Below are positions 36,535 to 45,148 of a DNA stretch of 64,000 nt, one piece after another. Source of the stretch: Calothrix sp. PCC 7103 (GTDB lineage Bacteria; Cyanobacteriota; Cyanobacteriia; Cyanobacteriales; Nostocaceae). The first letter of the stretch is position 1. Each line of letters opens with the position of its first letter. The notes beneath the pieces were generated by a model. The model searched no databases and was not told the DNA's origin. It worked only from the letters and a program-made list of their open reading frames with translations. Both the position numbers and the translations under genes were made by a program. The stretch spans positions 565,265 through 629,264 of the forward strand of contig NZ_KB217483.1 of assembly GCF_000331305.1 (NCBI RefSeq), in the 5' to 3' direction.

Positions 36535-36858
36535 TTACATCCCTTTGACTCGCATTTGCGTCAATACAACTGTTAATGGAGTACCAGTTGGCGCGCAAAT
36601 TGCTTGACTATCTTGGAGTAATACTGGCATACCCATTGCTTTAACTCGCAAAGCTGCTAATACCCATACTCCGGTTATACAAGGGCCAACATTAACAGGT
36701 GGTGGTGGGTTTGCACAGCCAGCAATAACATAAGGTGGTGGTTGAACGGTTACAGGTAAGCCCATCACTCGAACGCGAGGCATAGGCATGGTACATTTAG
36801 CTTGTCCACCATGAGAGCAAATTACTGTACTACCAATATTGAGAAGAAAACCAGGCAT
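36535..36858 (-). CDS. PAAR-like spike-tip protein (Cis10 type)
   Basis: A 107-residue protein with short beta repeats and metal-ligand-like Cys/His: STVICSHGGQAKCTMPMPRV, AGCANPPPPVNVGPCITG and DSQAICAPTGTPLTVVL. This pattern fits the PAAR-like cone that caps the spike trimer in CIS. It lies between the gp25 and spike genes, as expected, with a 134-bp gap upstream that contains a palindromic element. Confidence 0.8.
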   Translation of the reverse strand: MPGFLLNIGSTVICSHGGQAKCTMPMPRVRVMGLPVTVQPPPYVIAGCANPPPPVNVGPCITGVWVLAALRVKAMGMPVLLQDSQAICAPTGTPLTVVLTQMRVKGM

Positions 36859-36894
36859 AATAATCTACTCTATATTACTAAATAAAGGTCTTTG

Positions 36895-36968
36895 TGTCAT
36901 TCTGAGCGTAGCGAAGAATCTTTGTTTTGATTTAAGTTATTTGAGATGCTTCGTTCCTCAGCATGACA
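36895..36968. repeat. Dispersed palindrome TGTCATTCTGAGCG...CTCAGCATGACA
   Basis: Arms of 25-27 bp (TGTCATTCTGAGCGTAGCGA and AGATGCTTCGTTCCTCAGCA...) form an imperfect hairpin in the gap between the spike and PAAR genes. A related sequence (CGTTCCTCAGCATGACATT) occurs at 55766-55813. It could act as an mRNA processing or attenuation site within the operon, or simply be a mobile palindrome. Confidence 0.65.
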
Positions 36969-36992
36969 TTGAGAGATGCTTCGTTTCTTTCC

Positions 36993-37796
36993 TTAGATTA
37001 CTTCTAAGGCGCCGTTATTAACATTGACTGTAACTGGTGATAATTTAATATTGGCTGCTGAATTACTCAGTTCAATTTTACCAGGCATGATTTCTAAACT
37101 TGCGGGTGTCGTACTTAATTTAATTCCTGTTGAACTAAATTTAGCATTAGCTGGACTATTATTTATTTCAATTCCAGAAGATGTTGCTAATTTAATTGTA
37201 GCAGGATTACATATTAAATCAATTGTATTAGCAGTTAATTTCGTTTCAACACTACTTTCCTTTTGCTGAATCATATCAGATGTAATAGTGACTGTTGAAG
37301 ACGCTTTATTTTTTAGTTCAATCATATCGGCTGTAATTTTAATAGTTGTTTCATCTTTATTATTAATTTCAATACCATCAGCATTAAAGACCATTTTCAA
37401 TTTTCGCTCTACTACAGGTGACTCGACTTCGAGCGTTACACCTTTGTTTTCTCCCAATTTACTTAAAGTCGCAGTTATTCCATCAGTTCTAAAAACTTGA
37501 ACCTTATCGGGTTCTTCTACTTTGGCATTTTGAGGTAATTCATCTTCACCCCAAAAACATCCACTCCAAATCGGATAATCTGGGTCTCCAGCCTCAAATT
37601 CTACCCAAATATTAGTATTGACTGGAGGAATTGTAAAAAAACCTATATCTTTTCCTGCATAAGGTGTACATGGCATTGCCCAGCTTTGCCGACCTTCACC
37701 ATATACTGCTGGAACTATTACTTGAATTCGTCCCAAGTACAATGGGTCTTTATTTGCTGAGACTTTACCACGATATTTACCAAAAAATTGTTTCAT
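36993..37796 (-). CDS. Spike protein, gpV/gp5-like OB fold with beta-helix
   Basis: A 267-residue protein. Residues about 1-95 are the OB-fold baseplate assembly V domain (YRGKVSANKDPLYLGRIQVI, GFFTIPPVNTNIWVEFEAGD, YPIWSGCFWG). Residues about 125-267 are short Ile/Val-rich beta repeats (GIEINNKDETTIKITADMIE and similar), fitting an intertwined trimeric needle. With the hub protein encoded just upstream it replaces a single VgrG-like chain. It would be tipped by the PAAR-like protein encoded next. Confidence 0.88.
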   Translation of the reverse strand: MKQFFGKYRGKVSANKDPLYLGRIQVIVPAVYGEGRQSWAMPCTPYAGKDIGFFTIPPVNTNIWVEFEAGDPDYPIWSGCFWGEDELPQNAKVEEPDKVQVFRTDGITATLSKLGENKGVTLEVESPVVERKLKMVFNADGIEINNKDETTIKITADMIELKNKASSTVTITSDMIQQKESSVETKLTANTIDLICNPATIKLATSSGIEINNSPANAKFSSTGIKLSTTPASLEIMPGKIELSNSAANIKLSPVTVNVNNGALEVI

Positions 37797-37828
37797 TTTT
37801 TTAATTAATTTAAAAATAATTTAGAAAA

Positions 37829-38977
37829 TCAAACAGCGACTTGTTGAATTGTGGTTCCGAGTCCTTCGCGCGTGAGGACAAATTGTTGTTTATAACTATT
37901 ACCTGGATGAATGATGTGTGTGACTTTTTCAACATAGTAACGACCATCATAGGTATATCCAACACCGCGCAAATCTACAAGCCTGCCTATTTCTAATAAA
38001 TCTTCATATTCAGATGTATCTAATTGCCCTGTTACAGTAACCACACGGTCTTGTGACCTATCAACCATTGCTTGTGTACGACTATCAGACTGTGCTTTTT
38101 TTCGGGCAGTTTCGCGAAATTGTACTTTACGAATGTCTGATTGTTGTGTGAGTGCAGGTTGTCGAGCGAGTGGTGCCCGCCTACTTGTTAGACTTGAAAT
38201 CGGTTGTATTTGATTTGTTTTACGGTCTTGTACTTGCCCTGCTACTGTATAAGCAGCTAGTGCATCGTATTGAAAATTGATTGATTCTACGTTGCTAAAT
38301 GATTCTTGATTAACCGTTAACGCTTTAAGTGGCACCTGTTTTTGTCGAGGAGGTCCCCAGTAAGCTTGATTTTGTCCGATACTTAGACCGGGGATCACAT
38401 AAAAAGTAAATCCATGACGGTCAGCAAGTTCGCGAACATATTCTAAATCAGTACATAGCTGTACAGGAACACGTTCATTAGCTAATGGTTGTTCGACAAA
38501 AGACGGAGTTTTCACATTAGCGACTAATCCATATTTAGCATATTTAGAAACAATTTGAGTCACAATATTTTGCTCACTAAGTGCAGGATGCTCGATAGAT
38601 TTCTCCTCTAAATCCATCATGACGCTAACATCTTCACCTGTAATAGTAAAAATAGACTCTCCTGGCTCTAAACTAGGAGAAAACTCGTGATAAGTAATAA
38701 TTCCATCAAACAAAACTCGCGGATTAGAATTGATGGTGACAGTGGCAATTACCCGATTAAACGGTTCGAGTAAATCTTCCGCCAACACCGGGTCATCTTT
38801 CAAAGTTTCGTTACCTGTCGAAGTCAAAAACGAGCGTCCAACTTTAAAAACAATTTGAAACCCAGAACGACCATCATCGCTGTGAGTCAATTCAACAGAA
38901 TCAATAACCTCCATTAAAGCAGCAGGCGCCGGTCTCGGTCTAGTTTTGCCAATCAGCAGCGAAAAACTAACACTCAT
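37829..38977 (-). CDS. Hub protein, phage late control D/VgrG N-terminal type (Cis8)
   Basis: A 382-residue protein of the gpD/gp27-like hub family. Visible features: DSVELTHSDDGRSGFQIVFK near the start, FNRVIATVTINSNPRVLFDG, DVSVMMDLEEKS, a VQLCTDLEYVRELADRHGFT segment with FYVIPGLS typical of late control D, and DLRGVGYTYDGRYYVEKVTH at the C-terminus. It forms the platform on which the spike sits. It follows the LysM gene by 18 bp and precedes the spike gene by 32 bp. Confidence 0.88.
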   Translation of the reverse strand: MSVSFSLLIGKTRPRPAPAALMEVIDSVELTHSDDGRSGFQIVFKVGRSFLTSTGNETLKDDPVLAEDLLEPFNRVIATVTINSNPRVLFDGIITYHEFSPSLEPGESIFTITGEDVSVMMDLEEKSIEHPALSEQNIVTQIVSKYAKYGLVANVKTPSFVEQPLANERVPVQLCTDLEYVRELADRHGFTFYVIPGLSIGQNQAYWGPPRQKQVPLKALTVNQESFSNVESINFQYDALAAYTVAGQVQDRKTNQIQPISSLTSRRAPLARQPALTQQSDIRKVQFRETARKKAQSDSRTQAMVDRSQDRVVTVTGQLDTSEYEDLLEIGRLVDLRGVGYTYDGRYYVEKVTHIIHPGNSYKQQFVLTREGLGTTIQQVAV

Positions 38978-38995
38978 GAAAACCTCCTATAAAAA

Positions 38996-39286
38996 TCAAA
39001 TAAATAGCATAGGAACACGTAAGGTTTGCCCAGGTTCGCTAGTTAAATCATGAGGGTTCATTGCTTCATTGGCATCGCAAACCTGCCAAAACAACTCTGG
39101 ATTTCCCAAAGTTCGAGATGCAATTAAATCTAAACGGTCACTATCTGTAACAACGACCTCAGTCAACACAGTAAGATTACTACTGCGAGGTAAAAATCGG
39201 CGCCGTTTATAAGCGACAGTCCGACCTTCTTTTGTAACATATTCATTAGTTTCAATTGCAAAATAGCGACTTGTAGGGTCAAACAT
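38996..39286 (-). CDS. LysM-domain baseplate protein (Cis7-associated)
   Basis: A 96-residue protein: a short beta N-terminus (SRYFAIETNEYVTKEGRTVA) followed by a LysM-like module VVTDSDRLDLIASRTLGNPE and WQVCDANEAMNPHDL, ending in TLRVPMLFI. In many CIS the LysM is fused to the Cis7 protein; here it is a separate small gene 21 bp after it. It is thought to help join the tube to the hub. Confidence 0.85.
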   Translation of the reverse strand: MFDPTSRYFAIETNEYVTKEGRTVAYKRRRFLPRSSNLTVLTEVVVTDSDRLDLIASRTLGNPELFWQVCDANEAMNPHDLTSEPGQTLRVPMLFI

Positions 39287-39307
39287 AATTTTATTACTTA
39301 TTACTAC

Positions 39308-39982
39308 TTACTGAAAAAATCTGCTCTGATTTACACCTGTAAGCTTGGCGCCGTCTCTGGCATAACCTTTAGATGCCATTCGTTCTTTTCCTGTCTGATG
39401 AGCATAGAATAACTTGGCGCTACGGTCATTCCAGCGCGCGTTATCATAATTTATGACAGAGAGCGATAAATCAACCTTCGCATAAATAGGATTGAGATTG
39501 ACATCATGCATTTCTTCTTGAATACTAAACCGAGTCAGACTAACAGGAAGCACCCGCTTTTGCCCCCAAACCAACAACGTCAGCGGCAACTCCGGAGGAA
39601 GAATTTCTAAAACACCTTTTGCAGCTTGATTATTTGCCTCGCGTACAGTTCCACTGTTGCGGTAAATCAGCAGTTCTAATGCAGCAAGCTGTGGATGAAT
39701 GCCTAATTGACAGGCAATATCATTAGCATTTGTCGCTTTTTCAAGCTGGTCAGTGGCATCAATAATAATACTAAGACTAATTTCCTCGCTTGGAGGACCC
39801 CACAACTGCCGAGTCTGAGCTTTAGACTTATCATTTCCAGTATCAACTTGAGCGCTGACCGTGCGCGAGAGACTTTGTGGATTATATTGAAAGGCAATTG
39901 TACTTTCGACTTCGTTACCAGATTTAGAGAGTGTAACAATGGCGCCTTTGAGTAAACGCGGTGAGTTGGGGAATGTCGTCAT
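39308..39982 (-). CDS. CIS tube-initiator/hub-linker protein (Cis7 N-domain)
   Basis: A 224-residue protein matching the CIS tube-protein domain: LLKGAIVTLSKSGN, then STIAFQYNPQSLSRTVSAQV, LWGPPSEEISLSIIIDATDQ, PLTLLVWGQKRVLPVSLTRF and LNPIYAKVDLSLSVINYD. It probably makes the first non-canonical tube layer between hub and inner tube. It lacks a LysM, which is encoded by the next gene. It starts the second half of the operon; upstream on the other strand is a small membrane-protein gene. Confidence 0.85.
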   Translation of the reverse strand: MTTFPNSPRLLKGAIVTLSKSGNEVESTIAFQYNPQSLSRTVSAQVDTGNDKSKAQTRQLWGPPSEEISLSIIIDATDQLEKATNANDIACQLGIHPQLAALELLIYRNSGTVREANNQAAKGVLEILPPELPLTLLVWGQKRVLPVSLTRFSIQEEMHDVNLNPIYAKVDLSLSVINYDNARWNDRSAKLFYAHQTGKERMASKGYARDGAKLTGVNQSRFFQ

Positions 39983-40229
39983 ATATACATTGTGATTGGT
40001 ATCTGATCATAAAAAAAGTTTCATTGAGTTATGTTGCAAACCCTCCTATTCGGGGAAATTTTCTTGCAAAATACAAAAGACACATTGCAGCTAGAGTTAT
40101 TGTTATACGATACATACTTAAAAACTACGGTAGTTTATGAATCTTTAACATTTACTTTCCAGAAAGCATTACTCTGCTTTATTTAATACATTAAACCTCT
40201 CAACCATACTGAACTTTTGGAGATATCTA

Positions 40230-40631
40230 ATGCGTACTCTTCGATTTGCCGCTTTAAATCTCTGGTACACCATTTTCAACTCAGAAACCTTCACCATCTT
40301 TCAACTTGCTTTACAACGCATCTGGCAAGTTATTCAGCAGCTAGCGTTGTTGCTGCTATTACTAACCTTATTTTTATCTGCTTTAGCAGTCTGGGTTTTA
40401 AGCTTCAGCTTTCAAAGTGGTCGAACACTGCGGGCGTGGTTAGAGAATGAACAACCCACGTTTCCACAATTATTATCAAAAACTCGTCAACTCCTAAAAT
40501 CAATATTGGAACCCATCTGGGACTGGACAAAAACTCAAATTGAAACCAAACTTGGTGTAACAATCGATTTGCCCCCAATGCCTGAGTATAAACAAATTAG
40601 TGGGAGTGGGGCGCCGGACAGTAAAACATAG
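40230..40631 (+). CDS. Small membrane protein on the opposite strand within the CIS cluster
   Basis: A 133-residue protein of unknown family. GGAG seven bases before the ATG supports translation. Residues about 30-60 form a long hydrophobic helix (LALLLLLLTLFLSALAVWVL). The C-terminal half is hydrophilic with a Trp-rich amphipathic segment (SILEPIWDWTKTQIETKLGV) and a Pro-rich tail. It is the only plus-strand gene between 20 and 54 kb, dividing the cluster into an upstream (sheath to DUF4157) and a downstream (baseplate/fibre) block. It could be CIS-related (membrane docking) or unrelated. Confidence 0.6.
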   Translation: MRTLRFAALNLWYTIFNSETFTIFQLALQRIWQVIQQLALLLLLLTLFLSALAVWVLSFSFQSGRTLRAWLENEQPTFPQLLSKTRQLLKSILEPIWDWTKTQIETKLGVTIDLPPMPEYKQISGSGAPDSKT

Positions 40632-41181
40632 GGTGCATGACGTAGCCCTGTCAAGATGGTAAAAAGTTGAGCAATATCCCTTAGTCAGATAACTATCTAT
40701 AGTATCCGTATAGCGGGCACCTTAGACTACAGAAGGGTAAACAAATGCGCTTATGCAATTTTCGATCTGCTTATTGACGTAGATATCTAAATACCTAACT
40801 ATAGTTGTTTGCAAATCTCTTCTAACTGTCAATACCTTCGCCAGATTCTATAATTCCCAGACTAGTTAAAAACTCCGTCCCGTTATTCCACACCGGGTTT
40901 TTAAATTCAAAGCCTTGGTGTATAAGGACTCTGATATCAACGTCTAGCAGACAGATTCAATATTTTGTTTGGCTGGAAACGTTGACCGCAAAAGTATTTT
41001 TGCCAATCATATTTTTGGCGAAGGTATTTAACTGTATTAGTTGATTTGCAGTAGTACAATATTTTCCCAAATATATTTTGGTTCGATTTTTAGCGCGAGA
41101 TTTGCTAAATCGAGGTAAGATTTGGGTTAATCTGGAAGGCATGTGGGTGTTGGGTTTCCTGCGTCAACCCAACCTAAGAGG
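40632..41181. other. 550-bp gap without a convincing gene
   Basis: I see no conserved ORF, tRNA or terminator with a T-run. A 61-codon minus-strand frame (40957-41142) has no recognisable features. The gap separates the small plus-strand gene from the DUF4157 gene. Confidence 0.5.
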
Positions 41182-42612
41182 CTAGGCGAATCGCGCCTTA
41201 AATTCGGCATTTAATAGGCCTTTCCTTTTGGCCGTTTTCAATGTGGGTATTATCTTTGGGTTATCGGCGAGATATTTTAGTGCCGCATTATCATCACCAT
41301 TAAAATTATCGTCGCTGAACTTGTAGACCTGGTCTATCATTTCTTCGTCAGAATCTACAATTCCTAGATCCTGTGCTATCTTAACGGACAGTTGCGCCTC
41401 TCGTGCCTTCGACTGTAAGTCGCTGTTTTCTAGGTGAGGAAGTGGAAACCCTAACTCGGTTACTGTATGACCTGGATGTCTTTTACTGACAGTACCATCA
41501 TCCGCTACATCTCCGTCCCATACTCTTAGCCCATTTTTCGGTATCCGTGAAGCTATGATCGTTTTGCCACTCCCAGTTAACTTCAGCCATGTATTACCAG
41601 GTGGCATTGCTGTTGCTGTCTCAGTCGCTTCATAAGCTGGACTATTTTCATCTTTGCTATAAACGTATGCGAAACTTCGCGGTCCTTCATGGTAGAACTG
41701 CCCAGGAGCTCTATTTTCATTTATTGGCGCGTACCGCTTGTATCCTGTAGCATGAACCATATATTCAGAATTTGGAATGTCTGGCATTTCGTTGTCCGTT
41801 TTAAATTTTGCCTCTTCGTTTTGCCACGGAGCTCGCTGAATAATACCGATCATAAACTTCTTACTAACCTCATGCGATCTCTGCACTATTGCATCTCTTT
41901 GCTGTAGCACATGGGTCAATTCATGGGCTATCAACTCCTGCCCTCCCCGACTTCCTGGTTGATATTCCCCCCACTTAAAAAACAAATCCTGCTCCGTCGT
42001 AAACGCCCGCGCTCCTAGGCTGCGGTTCAACGCATCCGCACGTGCATCTGTATGCACCCGCACTCCGCTGAAATCCCTTCCCATTGCCTGTCCCATTGAC
42101 TGTTGCAGACCTGCATCTAAAGACCGTCCACCACCTCTAGCACTGTTCAGGGTAGATTCCAAATCCGTTGAAACTTCTCTTCCTCCCTTAGCTTCCCAAC
42201 GCTGTACTATCACTGGCAACTGTTTTCGTTGTATTTCCCCATTTTCTTGCTTTAGTTGTAGTTCTTCTTCCTCTGTTGCCTGATGCTGTGAGGTATCAGC
42301 TTGCCTTTGCGCCCCCTCTTTCCCTCGCACTACGTTCGTTATTGGTGCGTTGATACGCTGCACCACATCCTTAGCTACCCGATCTGCTTCCTGCTCATAC
42401 TTATCCCCAACTGCACCAATCTTTAATTTGGTTTGGATTTTTGGTGTTGTTTGTACAGACACCTCAGCAAAACTACAATTAAAGCGAGATTGTTTATTAG
42501 CTTGAGTTTCTACATTTGGTTTATTGTTATTCGTATAAACTGCTGCATTTAGTAGTACACTTGTATGCTTGCTTTTAGCTGGTGCCGATTGTGTCAGATG
42601 CTTAGGAGTCAT
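41182..42612 (-). CDS. DUF4157 protein, putative CIS cargo/effector
   Basis: A 476-residue protein. Residues about 75-110 carry QTKLKIGAVGDKYEQEADRV, then a Gln/Glu-rich linker, then the DUF4157 domain about 160-250: AMGRDFSGVRVHTDARADAL, FKWGEYQPGSRGGQELIAHE and the metal-binding HELTHVLQQ (HExxH). DUF4157 proteins are recurrently encoded in CIS loci, and the domain is proposed to mark or process cargo. The C-terminal about 200 residues (THE region after QRAPWQ) resemble no family I know and may be the toxic part. No GGCGCC hexamer occurs in or around the gene although the genome average is about one per 550 bp, hinting at recent acquisition. Confidence 0.8.
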   Translation of the reverse strand: MTPKHLTQSAPAKSKHTSVLLNAAVYTNNNKPNVETQANKQSRFNCSFAEVSVQTTPKIQTKLKIGAVGDKYEQEADRVAKDVVQRINAPITNVVRGKEGAQRQADTSQHQATEEEELQLKQENGEIQRKQLPVIVQRWEAKGGREVSTDLESTLNSARGGGRSLDAGLQQSMGQAMGRDFSGVRVHTDARADALNRSLGARAFTTEQDLFFKWGEYQPGSRGGQELIAHELTHVLQQRDAIVQRSHEVSKKFMIGIIQRAPWQNEEAKFKTDNEMPDIPNSEYMVHATGYKRYAPINENRAPGQFYHEGPRSFAYVYSKDENSPAYEATETATAMPPGNTWLKLTGSGKTIIASRIPKNGLRVWDGDVADDGTVSKRHPGHTVTELGFPLPHLENSDLQSKAREAQLSVKIAQDLGIVDSDEEMIDQVYKFSDDNFNGDDNAALKYLADNPKIIPTLKTAKRKGLLNAEFKARFA

Positions 42613-42644
42613 CGGTTTAACCTCATTGTAAATTCATATGGTAA

Positions 42645-42881
42645 CTAACTCTTTGATTTCTCGACTTCAAATTTTAAAAGCGTCAGTGCTTTGTTATTTA
42701 ACTTGCCAGTCGCAGCATTAAAAAATCCTTTTTTCTGAAGCTGTTTCATTGTGTCGGAGGAAATTTTAATAGAAACAGGGGTAAAATCGCTAACAGGTGG
42801 TTTTATAAGTTGATTAATTCCATAGGTAATAAATCCTAAGATAAATGGAATTACAATGAGTAGCACAAGAGTATTATGCAT
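42645..42881 (-). CDS. Small single-pass membrane protein in the CIS operon
   Basis: A 78-residue protein with an N-terminal hydrophobic helix (LVLLIVIPFILGFITYGIN) and a Lys-rich soluble tail with ISSDTMKQLQKKGFFNAATG. No family recognised. It sits between the 83-residue CIS gene and the DUF4157 gene with short gaps, so it is part of the operon. It could be a partner (immunity or docking) of the DUF4157 protein; this is inference from order only. Confidence 0.55.
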   Translation of the reverse strand: MHNTLVLLIVIPFILGFITYGINQLIKPPVSDFTPVSIKISSDTMKQLQKKGFFNAATGKLNNKALTLLKFEVEKSKS

Positions 42882-42939
42882 AATATTAACTATTTTTAAT
42901 CCAAAAATACTATTTTCAGTAAGCTAATATATTGGCAAG

Positions 42940-43191
42940 TCATAGATTTAACCCTCCGTAGATAGATTGAGCAATTTGCTGTCCTAATAGAGTTGGATTT
43001 TTGGCGCCGCTCGTATCTACTTTAATAGGAACACTAGGTAATGAAATATTAACTTGGCGCCTACCCATATCACTGCTCATTAAAAGTCGCGATAGTTCAG
43101 CTTCGAGGGCAACTTGCAGTTCTTGACATTGATGGGGTGTTAGGTTGACTCCTGTCAGGTTCAATTGGTCGATTTGCAAATCTATATTCAT
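42940..43191 (-). CDS. Small conserved CIS-locus protein
   Basis: An 83-residue protein: MNIDLQIDQLNLTGVNLTPH, then QELQVALEAELSRLLM, ending QQIAQSIYGGLNL. Small proteins of this pattern (L-T-P..L..ALE.EL.RLL ... I....YGGL) accompany the AAA ATPase in CIS loci; function unknown. The frame opens at 43215, but the ATG at 43191 overlaps the ATPase stop as ATGA, indicating coupled translation. Confidence 0.65.
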   Translation of the reverse strand: MNIDLQIDQLNLTGVNLTPHQCQELQVALEAELSRLLMSSDMGRRQVNISLPSVPIKVDTSGAKNPTLLGQQIAQSIYGGLNL

Positions 43192-45143
43192 CGCACTGCC
43201 TCCTCTGTTTGCCAAATAAAATCAGCTTCGTTTATAGAATGCTCTAATTTATGAAACTCATAGCGCGCTGCTGTTAGAACATGGTTCATTTTTACTGGAG
43301 AATTAGCACTTTTTGCTAAAAATGCCGCGTTAATAGCGATATTATGTATGCTACCACCTGCTAGGTTTAATTTAGCAAGATAATTATAATCAAGATTTGA
43401 TGTTGGTGTATCCTGCGGAAAGGCTTTTTGCCATAGTTGTTTACGTTCAGGTAATGCGGGGAAGGGAAAGTTAATGACAAATCTTAATCTTCTTAAAAAT
43501 GCATGGTCGAGAGAATTTTTAAGATTTGTTGCTAAAATTGCTAATCCTCGAAATGATTCGATGCGCTGGAGAAGATAGTTAACTTCAATATTGGCGTAGC
43601 GGTCGTGGGAATCTTTAACCTCACTACGCGAACCAAATAGTGCATCGGCTTCGTCAAAAAACAAAATGGCGCCTCCATCTTCAGCAGCATCAAATAATCG
43701 TCGCAAATTCTTTTCTGTTTCACCAATATATTTATTGATTACAGAAGATAAATCTATACGATAAAGATTCAAATTTAAAGCATTGGCTAATACTTCTGCT
43801 GCCATTGTTTTTCCAGTTCCACTTTCTCCTGCAAATAAAACGTTTATCCCAAAACCCCGATTCATGCGCTTCTGAAACCCCCATTGGTTATATACATAGC
43901 TTCGATGTTTCACTTGTTCAGCTATTTGATGTAGCATATTTAACTCTTCTGTAGGTAGTACAATATCATCCCAAGTTGCTTTTGTGTCTAGTCTTTGAGC
44001 TAATGTATCTAATTTTGGTCTAGTCGCTTTTAAACAATTTTGCCAAAGATGTGATTCAGAATTAGTAGAATTAGTAGAATTAGCTATATTATGAATAGTT
44101 GATAAATCTAAATTAAATTGACTTGCTAAAAGTTGTGGTTTATAATTATCAAATAAGTTTAATTCTTCTTGCCAAGCTTGTTGCTGTTCTGCTAAAGTAG
44201 GTTTATTAATATCTATATTTATTGTAGTTTTATCCAACGTAAATCCAGTTTCGTAAACATCTAAAAAAATTAAGCTTTCGCTACGAGTAATAAAATGCCG
44301 CGATGCGACTTTTTTCTCTACACTTGTAGTACCATCATCCAATGCCTGGATATTTAAATACAACGCTAATGGCAACAATAAACTTTCTCGCTGCCACAGT
44401 CGAATTAAAGTTTCTAGTTCATGAATTTGAGTTGGTAGCAATTCGAGTGAGAAGCGGTAAATTTGTACTCCTAATTCCTCACACGCTCGCTCTGCGACTA
44501 TTTGCTTACTCGGAGAATCGGCGCCTAAAAGTTGATATATAGGCGATGATTGAGACTGGCGCCATGTTTCTACAATCTCTGTTACACATACTTGTTGAGA
44601 AGGTGGTAATGCAATTGTACTTTGTTCAGGAAGTGGAAATACAAATGCTGCTACACGGTCATCCAAGTAGTTTAATCCTTTGATATAATTTACTATTCGC
44701 TCATCCGCGCGCAGTGGACTTATTGTGAGAGTTTGCACTCCTGACTGATGAATTTCAATTAGGCGCCAGTACCGCAGTGGACGTTCTGGAGACATGATGT
44801 CCCAGCTTGGTTGCTCAAATAAAACGAGAGCTAGCGCAAATGTGGGGTAAGGTTGTGCTGAGTTATCTTGAGCTTGGGCACACAAATAGCCTATTTGTAT
44901 GTCGAGTGCCATTGCTGCAGACAATAATAGTGTTTGTTGCTCAAACTGTGATAATCCAAGTTGCTGTCCTAAAATGGCTAGTGCAGGAGGATATTCTACA
45001 CTTTCAGCAGCAATCATTTTGGTTTTTGCATCTTCTATTTGCTCTATTGTTACAGTTTGAGAATTACTTAGATGAGTTAGTTTTAGCCGTAACCATGTTA
45101 AGGCTGCACTCAAGTAAAGACTGTTGTGATGTTGCCATTGCAT
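43188..45143 (-). CDS. AAA+ ATPase of the CIS (Cis15 type)
   Basis: A 651-residue protein with a variable N-terminal half and a C-terminal AAA+ domain. Walker A is FAGESGTGKTMAAEV, Walker B is AILFFDEADALFGSR, sensor 1 is LAILATNLKNSLDHAFLRR and an arginine finger follows in the same segment. A pre-AAA helix region HQIAEQVKHRSYVYNQWGF is also typical. Cis15/Afp15-type ATPases are needed for particle assembly rather than for firing energy. It begins 5 bp after the cap gene and overlaps the next small gene as ATGA. Confidence 0.92.
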   Translation of the reverse strand: MQWQHHNSLYLSAALTWLRLKLTHLSNSQTVTIEQIEDAKTKMIAAESVEYPPALAILGQQLGLSQFEQQTLLLSAAMALDIQIGYLCAQAQDNSAQPYPTFALALVLFEQPSWDIMSPERPLRYWRLIEIHQSGVQTLTISPLRADERIVNYIKGLNYLDDRVAAFVFPLPEQSTIALPPSQQVCVTEIVETWRQSQSSPIYQLLGADSPSKQIVAERACEELGVQIYRFSLELLPTQIHELETLIRLWQRESLLLPLALYLNIQALDDGTTSVEKKVASRHFITRSESLIFLDVYETGFTLDKTTINIDINKPTLAEQQQAWQEELNLFDNYKPQLLASQFNLDLSTIHNIANSTNSTNSESHLWQNCLKATRPKLDTLAQRLDTKATWDDIVLPTEELNMLHQIAEQVKHRSYVYNQWGFQKRMNRGFGINVLFAGESGTGKTMAAEVLANALNLNLYRIDLSSVINKYIGETEKNLRRLFDAAEDGGAILFFDEADALFGSRSEVKDSHDRYANIEVNYLLQRIESFRGLAILATNLKNSLDHAFLRRLRFVINFPFPALPERKQLWQKAFPQDTPTSNLDYNYLAKLNLAGGSIHNIAINAAFLAKSANSPVKMNHVLTAARYEFHKLEHSINEADFIWQTEEAVR

Positions 45144-45148
45144 ATGAG

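Noticed and set aside
40957..41142. 61-codon minus-strand ORF
   Set aside because: No family, no convincing start context, lies in a gap between unrelated genes.
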